Assembly: GCA_044227705.1 (NCBI GenBank)
Contig: JBGAWE010000038.1
Coordinates: 1-25,161 of the forward strand
Length of the DNA stretch: 25,161 nt
Direction: 5' to 3'
From: JANOQP01 sp044227705
GTDB lineage: Bacteria; Bacteroidota; Bacteroidia; Chitinophagales; Saprospiraceae
The stretch's first letter is position 1, and every line of letters begins with the position of its first letter. The notes below the pieces were generated by a model. That model did not search any database. It worked only from the letters and a program-made list of their open reading frames with translations, and was not told the DNA's origin. A program made the position numbers and the translations under genes. Positions 15,000 to 23,632 of this stretch are shown in pieces.

Positions 15000-16046
15000 A
15001 TGGCCCGGCTCCCCTACCCGATTTTCACCCAAAATGGATTCGACGAGCTTCGCAGCTTTCTCGCCCCGCGCCTCGGGCAGCTCGCCATCGTCGCCGACGA
15101 GAACACGGCCCGCCTCAGCCTCCCACTTCTCAGTGAAAAGACGGGCCTCGATTTGCCCGTCCCGGTCGTCGTAGCGGCGGGCGAGGCGGCGAAGAGCCTG
15201 CCGACCTGCGAACTCCTCTGGAACCATTTTTTGGAAAGAAAACTCGACCGCTCGGCCCTCGTCCTGCTCGTCGGCGGAGGGGCGGTGGGCGATGTGGGCG
15301 GCTTCGCGGCGGCGACCTGGAAGCGCGGCATCGACTTCGCGCAAGTCCCGACGACGCTCCTCTCGATGGTCGACTCGAGCATCGGCGGGAAGCAGGGCAT
15401 CGACTTCTTGGGATTGAAAAACCAGATTGGCGTGTTTCAAAACCCGGCAGCCGTGTTCATCTGCCCCGAGTTTTTGGCGACGCTGCCCGCCCGAGAACTG
15501 CGCAGCGGCTTCGCCGAAATGGTGAAGCACGCGCTGATTTCGAGCCGAAAAGACTGGGATTCCATCAAAAATAGCCCCGCCTCGCTCGAACTGGATTGGC
15601 CTCGGCTCATCCCGGCTTCTCTTACGGTGAAAAAAAAGGTGGTCGAAAAAGACCCTTTCGAGCGCGGGCTTCGGAAGGTTCTCAACTTCGGCCACACGAT
15701 CGGCCACGCCGTCGAGTCGCTGTTTCTGGAAAAGGAAAAGCTGCTGCTTCACGGCGAGGCCGTTGCTGTCGGGATGATTTGCGAAAGCTGGCTTTCGTTC
15801 AAAACCGGCGGCCTCTCGGTGGGCGAACTGGCGGAAATCACCGCCTTCCTCCTCCGAATCTTTGGAACAACCGACTGGCCAGTGGCCGAAAACCCGCGCC
15901 TCCTCGAACTCATGCGCCACGACAAGAAGAACTCGGGCGCGGCCATCCGGTTCGCGCTTTTGGAGGGCATCGGCCGCCCGCGATGGGATGTTTCGGTCGA
16001 CGAGGAGGTCATCCTCGAAAGCCTCCGCTTCTACGCGGAGTCCTGA
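15000..16046 (+). CDS. aroB: 3-dehydroquinate synthase
   Basis: A 348-residue cytoplasmic enzyme converting DAHP to 3-dehydroquinate, the second step of the shikimate pathway; it requires NAD+ and a divalent metal. Family motifs are intact: GGGAVGDVGGF (92-102, NAD binding), PTTLLSMVDSSIGGK (117-131), SGFAEMVKHA with metal ligand Glu173, NFGHTIGH with metal ligand His232, and HGEAVAVGM with metal ligand His251. The length is normal. I chose ATG 15000; an in-frame TTG two codons upstream overlaps the preceding stop and adds nothing conserved. The preceding ABM-fold gene ends just before the start, so the two are co-transcribed. No other aro gene is in the window. Confidence 0.95.
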   Translation: MARLPYPIFTQNGFDELRSFLAPRLGQLAIVADENTARLSLPLLSEKTGLDLPVPVVVAAGEAAKSLPTCELLWNHFLERKLDRSALVLLVGGGAVGDVGGFAAATWKRGIDFAQVPTTLLSMVDSSIGGKQGIDFLGLKNQIGVFQNPAAVFICPEFLATLPARELRSGFAEMVKHALISSRKDWDSIKNSPASLELDWPRLIPASLTVKKKVVEKDPFERGLRKVLNFGHTIGHAVESLFLEKEKLLLHGEAVAVGMICESWLSFKTGGLSVGELAEITAFLLRIFGTTDWPVAENPRLLELMRHDKKNSGAAIRFALLEGIGRPRWDVSVDEEVILESLRFYAES

Positions 16047-16127
16047 TGATTGGAGGGTTGATTTGTGGAGGAACAAAGTAAGTTTGAGCGTTTTTCAATC
16101 CATCTCTCTGACCAACAACTGATTCCC

Positions 16128-19100
16128 TTGAAAAGCGCAACCGCCCCGGCGTGGATGCTTGCCGCCGCCCTCCTTTCCGCCGCCGCTGGTTTTTTCCATG
16201 AAAAGAAGGTGAACGGGCTGCCCGTGGCACAGGTCGTCTTCAACCACTCGTGCTCCATCGGGCTGGGCAAAGTCGACAGCTTTGCCTGTCCGGGCTTCGG
16301 CGGCGGCGACGGCCCACTCGTCGACACCTTCGCGGCAAACGCCTTGTTCCCAGCCTCCTTTTTCGACAATGGCAGTTCCGACCCCGACGGCGACCCCCTT
16401 TTTTTCAAGGTGCGCCGCACCTACATCGGCAAATGCTCGCTCGACACGCTGTTCGACGACTACGTGGAGTTCTGCTGCGCAGACACGAAACCCGGCCTGG
16501 TCGGTGTTCAGTTTCGCGCCTACGACCTCGACCCGGGGCCGGGACCGGTCGCCAACAACTGGCTCGACGGGCATTTCTCGACCGCCAACGTCTTGATGGA
16601 GGTGAAGGATGGCCAGTTTCCCACCATCAAAGCACCGCCCGACGACACCTTTCCCTGCACCGACATCAAGACCTTCCAATGGCAGGGGAACCTCAGTTTT
16701 TGGGACAACTGCGGCATCTGGAAAATCGACACGGTGTTCAGCTATGTGCCAAGCAAGACCCTTTTCGAGCAATACCACTACGGCAAAATTCTTCGACAGT
16801 TCCGCGTGACCGACTGTGCGGGCTTGAGCTATTGGGCCACGCAGACCTACACTTTCAACTACCTCGACAACTTTCGCATCGACTGGCCTGCTGACACGGC
16901 CGTGGCTGCTTGCGCAAATCCCGACTCGCTGCCCGGCCCGAGAATCTGGGGCGGCGAGTTCGGCCTCTTCGGGATTTCGCACGAGGACTTTTACCCGCCA
17001 AGCCTAACGGCGGACTGCAAATCCTTCATCAGGAAATGGAGCCTCGTCAACTGGATTACCTACAACCCAAACATGGGCGAGCCTTCTGTCATCAACCCCG
17101 CCGACACCGACAACGGCCCCTCCACATGGGTCGGTGCCGACCCAGCCGATGCCAAGAAGACCACCTTCGCCCCCGCCGACCCGACTCGACCAGACTCATC
17201 GACCCTCGCGCCGAGGCTCTACGTCTATCCCGAGTCGCTGAACGGCTATGGGGACAACGTGAACGGCTCGCCTTCCTTTAGGTACGAGCAGACCATCACC
17301 ATCCTCGCACCCGACACCGTCCCGCCCGTCCTGACGACCGGAAACGTGGCGGGCGGCGGCTATTTTTTCTGCAAAAAGAAAGACAACGACACCATCTACT
17401 GGAACTCGCAAGCCGCATACAACCCCTACGGCATCACGGGGACCTGGGACCCACTCGCCCAGTCGCCCGACCTGCTCGAGGAACCTGCCAGCATCGTTGC
17501 CCATGCCGTCGACAACTGCGGTGGGAAGCTCAACTGGCGGTACGTTCTTTACCTCGACCTCAACGGCGACGGGGCGGCCGACAAGACAATCGACTCCTAC
17601 TGGAGCGGCTCCCTGATTTCCTCCGGCTACGGGTTCGACATCGACGTGATAGAAAAGAACAAGTACGGCCAGCCCGACGAGGCCCGCGTCACCCGCGACC
17701 AGGAGCAAGACGACCAATCCTCCAACAACCCGCACAGCCAATGGAAGACCTTCCAGTTCCCCGCCGGCCACCACCGCATCCGGTGGACAGTGACCGACCG
17801 CTGCGGGAACTCCGCGACGACCGAGGTGCCCATCGACGTCGCCGACTGCACGCCACCCAAAATCAAGTGCCGCACCGACAAAATCTTCAAAAACGCCACC
17901 CTCACCGGCCAGTCGCCGCAGGTGGTCATCCCCGCCCGCTCGCTCCTCCTCGGCCAGCCCGGCCCCGACGATTTTACACCGACCAACCTCCTCCAAGTCG
18001 CCGCTCGCGATACCGGCCTCAACCCCGGCACCGGCTTCCCGCTCCGCCTTGACGGCATGCCTTTCGACACCCTCCGGCTGACCTGCCCACTGCTCGGCCA
18101 CCGGGCGGTGGAGGTTTTCACTCGCGACCTTGACGGGAACGCCGCCTCGTGCCTCGTCGATCTCTACCTGCTCGACACGTCGCGGCTCTGCGACCCGCCC
18201 GCGCCGTTCGTCTACGGCGCGTGGGGCCATGCGAAAACGGCGAAGCAATGGGCCGACCCCGTCAACAACCCCGACGGCATCTCCGGCGTAAGCCTCTCGC
18301 TCTACTGCAACCCGGCCCTGCCCCTCTGCGTGGCCGACAACCAGCTCACCATTGACGACGGCGGCTACAGTTTCTTTCCGCTCAACCCGGCCACGCCCTT
18401 CCTGCTCACGCCGCTCAAAGGCGCGAACGCGCTCAACGGCGTCTCGACGTTCGACCTCGTGGCCATCTCGAAGCACGTCCTCAACGTCCAAAAATTCACC
18501 TCGCCCTTCCAGCACATCGCGGCCGACGTCAACCGGAACGGGCAAGTCACCACCTTCGACATCGTGGAACTGCGCAAACTCATCCTCGGCATCTATTTCA
18601 TCCTCCCGCAGAACGACTCGTGGCGGTTCATCGACCGCGATTTCCAGTTCAAAACCAGCAACCCGGCGGGCGAGTCGTTCCCCGAGAGGGCCAGCGTCAC
18701 GCCGCTGGCGGCGCCCGAGACGCGGCACGACTTCACCGGCGTGAAAATCGGCGACGTGAACTTCGACGCGAACCCCTCGAACCTCGACGCGCCTGTCGTC
18801 GACCGGTCGCTCAACGGCGCGGCCATGACGGCCGAGGACCGCGATTTTAGCCGGGGCGACGTCTTTGAAATAGCCTTTTCGATATTGGGAAACTGGCCAA
18901 TCGCCCAGTTCACCCTCCGCTCGACAGGGCTGGACATCACAGAAATCGCCCCCGAAAACGGATGCACACCGGAGGATTTCGCCCTCTTTCCGACCGAAAA
19001 CCGGCTGACGGCGAGCATCATGGCGGCGGCCGCGCCCATCCGTTTCCGGTTGAAATGCCGCGCAACTGCCGACGGCTCGACGGCGCGCGCCTTCTGGCTG

Positions 19101-19463
19101 GAGGATGTGCCGACCTCCTCGGCCGCATGGGCGGAGGGCGAGGAGAAGGCGCACCCGCTGGAGCTTTCCTTTTTGGAAAAGGACGGCAGCGCGGCAGCGC
19201 CCTTTTTCCGGGTCTTCCAAAACGAGCCGAACCCTTTTTCGGAAAGGACGATCATCGAGTTCATCCTGCCCGAGGCGGCCGACGTCGCGCTGACAGTGAG
19301 CGAGCCGGGCGGGCGAATTGTTCTCGAAAAAAGGGGCAGGTTCGAGCGCGGCCGGGGCCGGTTCCCCATCGAAAAAAGCGAGCTGCCGACTGCGGCGGCG
19401 GTTCTTTTCTGCCGTGTCTCGACGGGAAGGGAGGAGGCGGCGATTCGGGTGGAGCGGTTTTGA
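16128..19463 (+). CDS. Large secreted protein with dockerin-like repeats and T9SS type A sorting domain
   Basis: About 1111 residues, exported through the type IX system. TTG 16128 gives a good signal peptide (MKSATAPAWMLAAALLSAAAG); GTG 16065 adds 21 residues and ATG 16155 lacks a positive N-region, so the start is uncertain. The main body is Cys-containing, beta-rich, adhesin-like sequence with recurring DNC and DCTPP motifs of the HYR-like repeats common in Saprospiria. About residues 770-820 hold two copies of a dockerin-like Ca2+-binding pattern (TFDLVAISKHVL and TFDIVELRKLIL, with DVNRNGQVT between), followed by a VKIGDVNFDA strand. Residues 1027-1111 are the T9SS sorting domain: QNEPNPFSERTIIEF, then a GRIVLEKRG turn. 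The protein is probably a cell-surface adhesin or structural protein. No partner cohesin is in the window. Confidence 0.85.
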   Translation: MKSATAPAWMLAAALLSAAAGFFHEKKVNGLPVAQVVFNHSCSIGLGKVDSFACPGFGGGDGPLVDTFAANALFPASFFDNGSSDPDGDPLFFKVRRTYIGKCSLDTLFDDYVEFCCADTKPGLVGVQFRAYDLDPGPGPVANNWLDGHFSTANVLMEVKDGQFPTIKAPPDDTFPCTDIKTFQWQGNLSFWDNCGIWKIDTVFSYVPSKTLFEQYHYGKILRQFRVTDCAGLSYWATQTYTFNYLDNFRIDWPADTAVAACANPDSLPGPRIWGGEFGLFGISHEDFYPPSLTADCKSFIRKWSLVNWITYNPNMGEPSVINPADTDNGPSTWVGADPADAKKTTFAPADPTRPDSSTLAPRLYVYPESLNGYGDNVNGSPSFRYEQTITILAPDTVPPVLTTGNVAGGGYFFCKKKDNDTIYWNSQAAYNPYGITGTWDPLAQSPDLLEEPASIVAHAVDNCGGKLNWRYVLYLDLNGDGAADKTIDSYWSGSLISSGYGFDIDVIEKNKYGQPDEARVTRDQEQDDQSSNNPHSQWKTFQFPAGHHRIRWTVTDRCGNSATTEVPIDVADCTPPKIKCRTDKIFKNATLTGQSPQVVIPARSLLLGQPGPDDFTPTNLLQVAARDTGLNPGTGFPLRLDGMPFDTLRLTCPLLGHRAVEVFTRDLDGNAASCLVDLYLLDTSRLCDPPAPFVYGAWGHAKTAKQWADPVNNPDGISGVSLSLYCNPALPLCVADNQLTIDDGGYSFFPLNPATPFLLTPLKGANALNGVSTFDLVAISKHVLNVQKFTSPFQHIAADVNRNGQVTTFDIVELRKLILGIYFILPQNDSWRFIDRDFQFKTSNPAGESFPERASVTPLAAPETRHDFTGVKIGDVNFDANPSNLDAPVVDRSLNGAAMTAEDRDFSRGDVFEIAFSILGNWPIAQFTLRSTGLDITEIAPENGCTPEDFALFPTENRLTASIMAAAAPIRFRLKCRATADGSTARAFWLEDVPTSSAAWAEGEEKAHPLELSFLEKDGSAAAPFFRVFQNEPNPFSERTIIEFILPEAADVALTVSEPGGRIVLEKRGRFERGRGRFPIEKSELPTAAAVLFCRVSTGREEAAIRVERF

Positions 19464-19520
19464 CGGGCGGAAATGCCACCTTCGCCCCCGCCTTCCCGCC
19501 AATCCTGCAGGCATTTTTCT

Positions 19521-20027
19521 ATGAAAAAATACATCCGTCCCACGCTCCTCGCGCTGCTCGTTGCGCTGGTGCTGTTCCAGTTCTACCGCCCGGCGAGAAA
19601 CCTCTCGGGCGACGACAGCCGCCATCTTTCCACAAAATACCCGTTGCCCGCCGACGTGGAGGCGGTGCTTAAACCGGCCTGCTACCCCTGCCACAGCAAC
19701 CTCACCGAGTACCCGTGGTACGCCAACGTGCAGCCCGTCGCCTCGTGGCTGTCGGGCCACGTCAACGAGGGGAAGCGCGAGCTGAACTACTCGACCTTCG
19801 CCAACCTGCGCGTCGCGGTGGCGAACAAGAAGTTCGAGGAGACCGTCAAAATGGTCGAAGAGAAGGAGATGCCCATCGGCTCGTTCACCTGGTTCGGCCT
19901 GCACCCCGAGGCGAAGCTCGACGAAGCGCAGCGCAAGCTCCTCGTCGACTGGGCGCGGGCGCAGTCGGACACTTTGAAGGCTCGCTACCCGGCGGACAGC
20001 CTCGTTTTGCGCCGCAAGCCGCGCTGA
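19521..20027 (+). CDS. Haem-binding (CxxCH) domain protein
   Basis: A 168-residue protein with a hydrophobic N-terminal anchor (residues 5-22) and a single CYPCH motif (54-58) followed by SNLTEYPWYANVQPVASWL, the signature of the Bacteroidota Haem_bd family (a c-type haem domain of about 130 residues). The C-terminal IGSFTWFGLHPEAKLD and QRKLLVDWA stretches complete the family. It is probably periplasmic and membrane anchored, with a role in electron transfer or haem sensing; the partner is unknown. I chose ATG 19521, which leads straight into the membrane segment; the upstream open reading is Pro/Ser-rich and lies behind no start signal. It follows the T9SS protein by 57 bases. Confidence 0.9.
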   Translation: MKKYIRPTLLALLVALVLFQFYRPARNLSGDDSRHLSTKYPLPADVEAVLKPACYPCHSNLTEYPWYANVQPVASWLSGHVNEGKRELNYSTFANLRVAVANKKFEETVKMVEEKEMPIGSFTWFGLHPEAKLDEAQRKLLVDWARAQSDTLKARYPADSLVLRRKPR

Positions 20028-20045
20028 AAAATCCTCAATCACAGC

Positions 20046-20066
20046 TCGTCAATCGTCACTCGTAAA
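20046..20066 (+). repeat. Three degenerate tandem 7-mers just before the phosphatase start
   Basis: TCGTCAA, TCGTCAC and TCGTAAA are head to tail and end five bases before the ATG at 20072. A further related stretch (CCTCAATCACAGC) lies immediately upstream. Confidence 0.6.
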
Positions 20067-20071
20067 TACCG

Positions 20072-20512
20072 ATGAAAATCCTGATGGTCTGCCTCGGCAA
20101 CATCTGCCGAAGTCCCCTCGCCGAGGGCATTTTTAAACAAAAACTGGTCGAAAAGGGATTCGCCGATTGGCTGGTCGACAGCGCGGGAATCGGCGGCTGG
20201 CACGCCGGGGAGCAGCCCGACCGCCGCGCCATCGCCACCGCCCGGCAGCACGGCGTGGACATTTCGGAGCAGCGTGCCCGCCAGTTCTGGCCCGGCGATT
20301 TCGACCGTTTCGACATTGTTTTTGCAATGGACAAGAGCAACCTCGCCGCCCTCCAAAGACTCGCCCGGACGGATGGCGACCGGCAGAAAATCTCCCTCCT
20401 GGTGGAGAACGAGGGCGAGGTACCCGACCCGTATTACGACGACGCGGCCTTCGAGCCGGTGTTCCACCTCATCGACGCGGCCTGCGAAAAGGCGCTGAAA
20501 AGGCTGCTTTGA
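20072..20512 (+). CDS. Low-molecular-weight protein-tyrosine phosphatase
   Basis: A 146-residue cytoplasmic phosphatase of the low-molecular-weight family. The P-loop is CLGNICRS (residues 7-14) with catalytic Cys7 and Arg13, and the acid is Asp119 in VPDPYY, so all catalytic residues are present. The length is normal. Such enzymes remove phosphate from tyrosine residues, often in regulation of polysaccharide export; a few reduce arsenate, but no arsenic gene is near. The start is the ATG directly before the KILMVCLG strand, placed five bases after the 7-mer array. It is convergent with the epimerase-like gene, with five bases between the stops. Confidence 0.93.
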   Translation: MKILMVCLGNICRSPLAEGIFKQKLVEKGFADWLVDSAGIGGWHAGEQPDRRAIATARQHGVDISEQRARQFWPGDFDRFDIVFAMDKSNLAALQRLARTDGDRQKISLLVENEGEVPDPYYDDAAFEPVFHLIDAACEKALKRLL

Positions 20513-20517
20513 ACGCT

Positions 20518-21165
20518 TCAGGCGCGGATGTCGCGGTTCTCGTAGACCGTCAAATCGCCGCCGCGCAGGCCGACCTCGACCATCTTCGAGACCAGTTTGC
20601 CCGACGTCACACCCGCGTCCGGGTAGACCATCGAGAGCGGTTTCCACAGCACGCGCATCACCTTGTAAAAGAAGTTCGGCTCCTGGCGCGGCGTCTCGGG
20701 GTAGATGTAGCCGGGCCGGAATAGGTGGGTCCGGCCAAACTTCAGGCTCAACAGGATGTTCTCGGCGATGCCCTTTTCGCGGGCGAAGAGAATGCTGCTT
20801 TTTTCCGTCGAGTCCGCGCCCTGTCCGCTCAAAAAGCAGAAAGCGGCCCGCGGACTGCGACGGTGCAAAGCCTCGGCGAAGGCACCGGTGTAGTCGACCG
20901 TGATTTTGCGGAACTCGTCCGTCGGCACCTGCCCGGTGTAGACGCCGATGCAGAAAAAGCACACGTCTTGCGAGTCGAGCACGGCCTCGACCGACGAGAA
21001 GTCGAGGAAATCCTGATGGACGACCTCCACCAATTTCGGGTGCTGCGACCCCGACGGGCGACGGACGATGGAGGTGACGCGGCCGACCTCCGGGCTGGCC
21101 AGACAGGCATCGAGGACGAGGCCGCCAATCATGCCGCTGGCCCCGGTGAGTATGACGTTCTTCAT
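20518..21165 (-). CDS. NAD(P)-binding epimerase-like protein (atypical short-chain dehydrogenase)
   Basis: A 215-residue cytoplasmic Rossmann-fold protein. It begins MKNVILTGASGMIGG, with the TGASGMIG nucleotide-binding loop at residues 7-14, and contains FCIGVYTG and VDYTGAFAEAL in the positions of atypical SDRs related to NmrA/HTATIP2-type proteins. FCFLSGQGAD (about residues 111-120) lies where the catalytic Ser would be. The substrate is unknown; this group includes reductases and redox sensors as well as epimerases. The start is the only ATG with the conserved first strand. Upstream it is divergent from the DUF5916 gene, with 182 bases between the starts. Confidence 0.85.
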   Translation of the reverse strand: MKNVILTGASGMIGGLVLDACLASPEVGRVTSIVRRPSGSQHPKLVEVVHQDFLDFSSVEAVLDSQDVCFFCIGVYTGQVPTDEFRKITVDYTGAFAEALHRRSPRAAFCFLSGQGADSTEKSSILFAREKGIAENILLSLKFGRTHLFRPGYIYPETPRQEPNFFYKVMRVLWKPLSMVYPDAGVTSGKLVSKMVEVGLRGGDLTVYENRDIRA

Positions 21166-21186
21166 TTTTGAAAAGGGAAAAATTTG

Positions 21187-21215
21187 ACCGCCGCGCCCGA
21201 CCGGGCGGCGGTTTT
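21187..21215. other. Strong hairpin with a short T-run in a divergent intergenic region
   Basis: ACCGCC (21187-21192) pairs with GGCGGT (21207-21212) and GCCC (21195-21198) with GGGC (21203-21206) around a GACC loop, with two bulged bases; TTTT covers 21212-21215. On the forward strand it resembles a terminator, but no gene ends here. On the reverse strand it would sit in the leader of the epimerase-like gene. Confidence 0.35.
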
Positions 21216-21347
21216 CAGCCCAAAGGTTTGACTTTTCCGCCGACGATTCGACCAAAAGAACAGACCGTGCGCGGCCCCAGATCGACCTTCGCCGAAAACC
21301 CGGAGACCGCCCGACGAGCCGTCTTACCTTTCGCAAAACAATTTTCG

Positions 21348-23615
21348 ATGAAATCCAACTGGTTGATTGCCACCGCTTTGGGGCTGTTTTTTTGTGGAAA
21401 GTCCGAGGCGCAGGCCGGCAAATACGAGCTGACCATCCACCGCACCACCGCCCCCATCAGCCTCGACGGCAACCTCGACGAGCCAATCTGGCAGACGGCC
21501 GACTTGGCCTCGCAATTCAAGATGAACTACCCGGCCGACACGGCATTCTCTCAATGGCAGACCGAGGCGCGGCTCGCCTTCGACGACCGCAACCTCTACG
21601 TCGCCTACACCTGCTGGCAGAAGCGCGAGGACTATGTCGTGCAGAGCCTGCGGCGCGACTACGGCCCCGGCACCACAGACGTGGTCAACATCTACCTCGA
21701 CCCGACCCGCGACGGGCTGAACGCCTTCATCTTCTCCGTCAGCCCGCTCAACGTGCAGCGCGAGGGCCTCATCTCGGCCGGGAAAGACCAGAGCTACATC
21801 TGGGACAACAAGTGGCGCTCGGCCGTCCGCAACTTCGACGACCGCTGGACGGTCGAGGTGGCCATCCCTTTCAAGACGTTGAGGTACAAACTTGCCCCAG
21901 TCGGGCAGCCCAACCGCTGGGGCCTCCAGTTCATCCGCACCCGGATGAAGAACTTCGAGGTCTCGACATGGTCGCCCGTCCCGGCGCAGTTCCTACCGTC
22001 GTCGCTGGCGTTCGAGGGCGCGCTCGTCTGGGCCGACGCGCCGCCGAGGCCGGGGGCCAACGTCTCGCTCATCCCCTACGCGACAGCCGGTTTCAGCGAG
22101 GACTTCCCGCGCAGCCCGGCGCTCGAAAAGCTGCCGACGGAACGCGATTTCACCCGAAACATCGGCGGCGACGCCAAAATCGGAGTCACGCCGGGGCTGA
22201 ACCTCGACCTGACCTTCAACCCGGATTTTTCGCAAGTCGAGGTCGACAGGCAGGTGGCGAACGTGAGCCGCTTCGAGCTGTTCTTCCCCGAGACGCGCCA
22301 GTTTTTCCTCGAAAACGCCGACCTGATGGGGACGTTCGGCTTCCCCAGCTCGCGGCCGTTTTTCAGCCGCCGCGTCGGGCTGGCGCGGAACCCAGCGACG
22401 GGGCTTTATGAGAAAGTCCCCATCGTCGCCGGGGCTCGATTGAGCGGGAAACTGACCGACGGCCTGCGCGTCGGCCTCCTCAATCTGACGACGCGGGAAA
22501 AGGAGTGGGCGCCCGGTTCCGTGGTGCCAGGGGCCAACGTGACCGTCGCCACTTTGCAGCAACGATTGCGCGGCCGCTCGACCATCGGAGGCATTTTTGT
22601 CGACAAAGAACAGTTCCTCGGCAAGCTGACCGAGGCGGAAAAAGCGGGCCACCAAGGCTTCAACCGCATGGCCGGGCTGGAATACAACCTCTATTCCGAC
22701 GACAACAAATGGGAGGGCGAGGCATATTGGCACCGCTCCTTTTCGCCCGACAAAAAGAAGGAGGGGCAGACCTACGGCCTGTTTTTGGGCTATTTTGGAA
22801 AGAACCTCAACCTGCTGATGGGCCATTCGGCCGTCGACTCGAACTACACGGCCGATGTGGGCTATGTCCCACGAAAGGGGATTCGCGGCTTTCACCCCGG
22901 CGTGAATTTGCTGTATTGGCCGAAGTCCGGCCCCGTCCGAAACTGCCTCGCGGGCTTCCACGGCGACCTCAACTACGATTGGGGCTGGGACCTGCTCGAC
23001 CAGAGCATCGGCCCGTTCGTCAAGGTCGAGATGAACGACCAGACGGTGGTGGAGGCCGGCGCTTATTTCAACTTCACCCGGCTCTACGACCCCTACGACC
23101 CGACCGGCGGCCTCATCGAGCCGGGCGAGCACCCGCTCCCCGTCGGCGACTACCGCGACCGCTTCACCTACCTCTCGGTGGCGACGGGCAACAGCTACGA
23201 CTTCCGGGGCGAGGCCCAAGTCGAGGCGGGCACCTATTTCTCGGGCAAGAAGTACGACGCGGCGGGCAGCATCTCCTACCGAATCCAGCCCGTCGGCCTC
23301 GTCTCGCTCGACGCTGGCTGGTACCGAATCCGCCAGCCGGATGGGCTGCCGTCGGCCGATTTTTGGCTCGTCGGGCCGAGGGCGGAGGTGTCTTTCAGGC
23401 GCGATTTGTTCCTGTCGGCCCTTTTCCAGTTCAACACGCAGGAGAACAACTTCAACCTCAACGCCCGTCTGCAATGGCGCTTCCGACCGGTGAGCGACGT
23501 GTTTTTGGTCTACACCGACAACTCATGGTCGAGGGCGGAGGGGCCGAACGTGCGCTTCCTCACACCGAAGAACAGGGCGGTGGTGCTGAAGGTGGTGTAC
23601 TGGCTGAATGTGTAA
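21348..23615 (+). CDS. DUF5916 protein with carbohydrate-binding-like N-terminal domain
   Basis: A 755-residue protein with a signal peptide (residues 1-21, ending SEAQA). Residues about 27-200 resemble the CBM9-like domain (APISLDGNLDEPIWQTAD is its standard opening) and the remainder is the DUF5916 region, whose alternating pattern and terminal aromatic-Val tail (VLKVVYWLNV) fit an outer-membrane beta-barrel. FNPDFSQVEVDRQVANVSRF followed by FFPETRQFFLENADL is the strongest DUF5916 signature. The CBM9-like part suggests binding of sugars or other ligands at the cell surface; the function is otherwise unknown. ATG 21348 gives the signal peptide directly, whereas the longer reading from 21168 runs across the upstream hairpin and is not credible. 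Confidence 0.9.
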   Translation: MKSNWLIATALGLFFCGKSEAQAGKYELTIHRTTAPISLDGNLDEPIWQTADLASQFKMNYPADTAFSQWQTEARLAFDDRNLYVAYTCWQKREDYVVQSLRRDYGPGTTDVVNIYLDPTRDGLNAFIFSVSPLNVQREGLISAGKDQSYIWDNKWRSAVRNFDDRWTVEVAIPFKTLRYKLAPVGQPNRWGLQFIRTRMKNFEVSTWSPVPAQFLPSSLAFEGALVWADAPPRPGANVSLIPYATAGFSEDFPRSPALEKLPTERDFTRNIGGDAKIGVTPGLNLDLTFNPDFSQVEVDRQVANVSRFELFFPETRQFFLENADLMGTFGFPSSRPFFSRRVGLARNPATGLYEKVPIVAGARLSGKLTDGLRVGLLNLTTREKEWAPGSVVPGANVTVATLQQRLRGRSTIGGIFVDKEQFLGKLTEAEKAGHQGFNRMAGLEYNLYSDDNKWEGEAYWHRSFSPDKKKEGQTYGLFLGYFGKNLNLLMGHSAVDSNYTADVGYVPRKGIRGFHPGVNLLYWPKSGPVRNCLAGFHGDLNYDWGWDLLDQSIGPFVKVEMNDQTVVEAGAYFNFTRLYDPYDPTGGLIEPGEHPLPVGDYRDRFTYLSVATGNSYDFRGEAQVEAGTYFSGKKYDAAGSISYRIQPVGLVSLDAGWYRIRQPDGLPSADFWLVGPRAEVSFRRDLFLSALFQFNTQENNFNLNARLQWRFRPVSDVFLVYTDNSWSRAEGPNVRFLTPKNRAVVLKVVYWLNV

Positions 23616-23632
23616 ACGACGGCGTCCAAGCC

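Noticed and set aside
17196..20042. 948-residue reverse-strand open frame opposite the T9SS protein
   Set aside because: It lies over two recognisable forward genes and reads as Val/Asp/Arg-rich antisense sequence without any domain.
20072..20512. Phosphatase as part of a polysaccharide export or arsenate resistance locus
   Set aside because: No Wzc-like kinase, Wza, glycosyltransferase or ars gene is present in the window.
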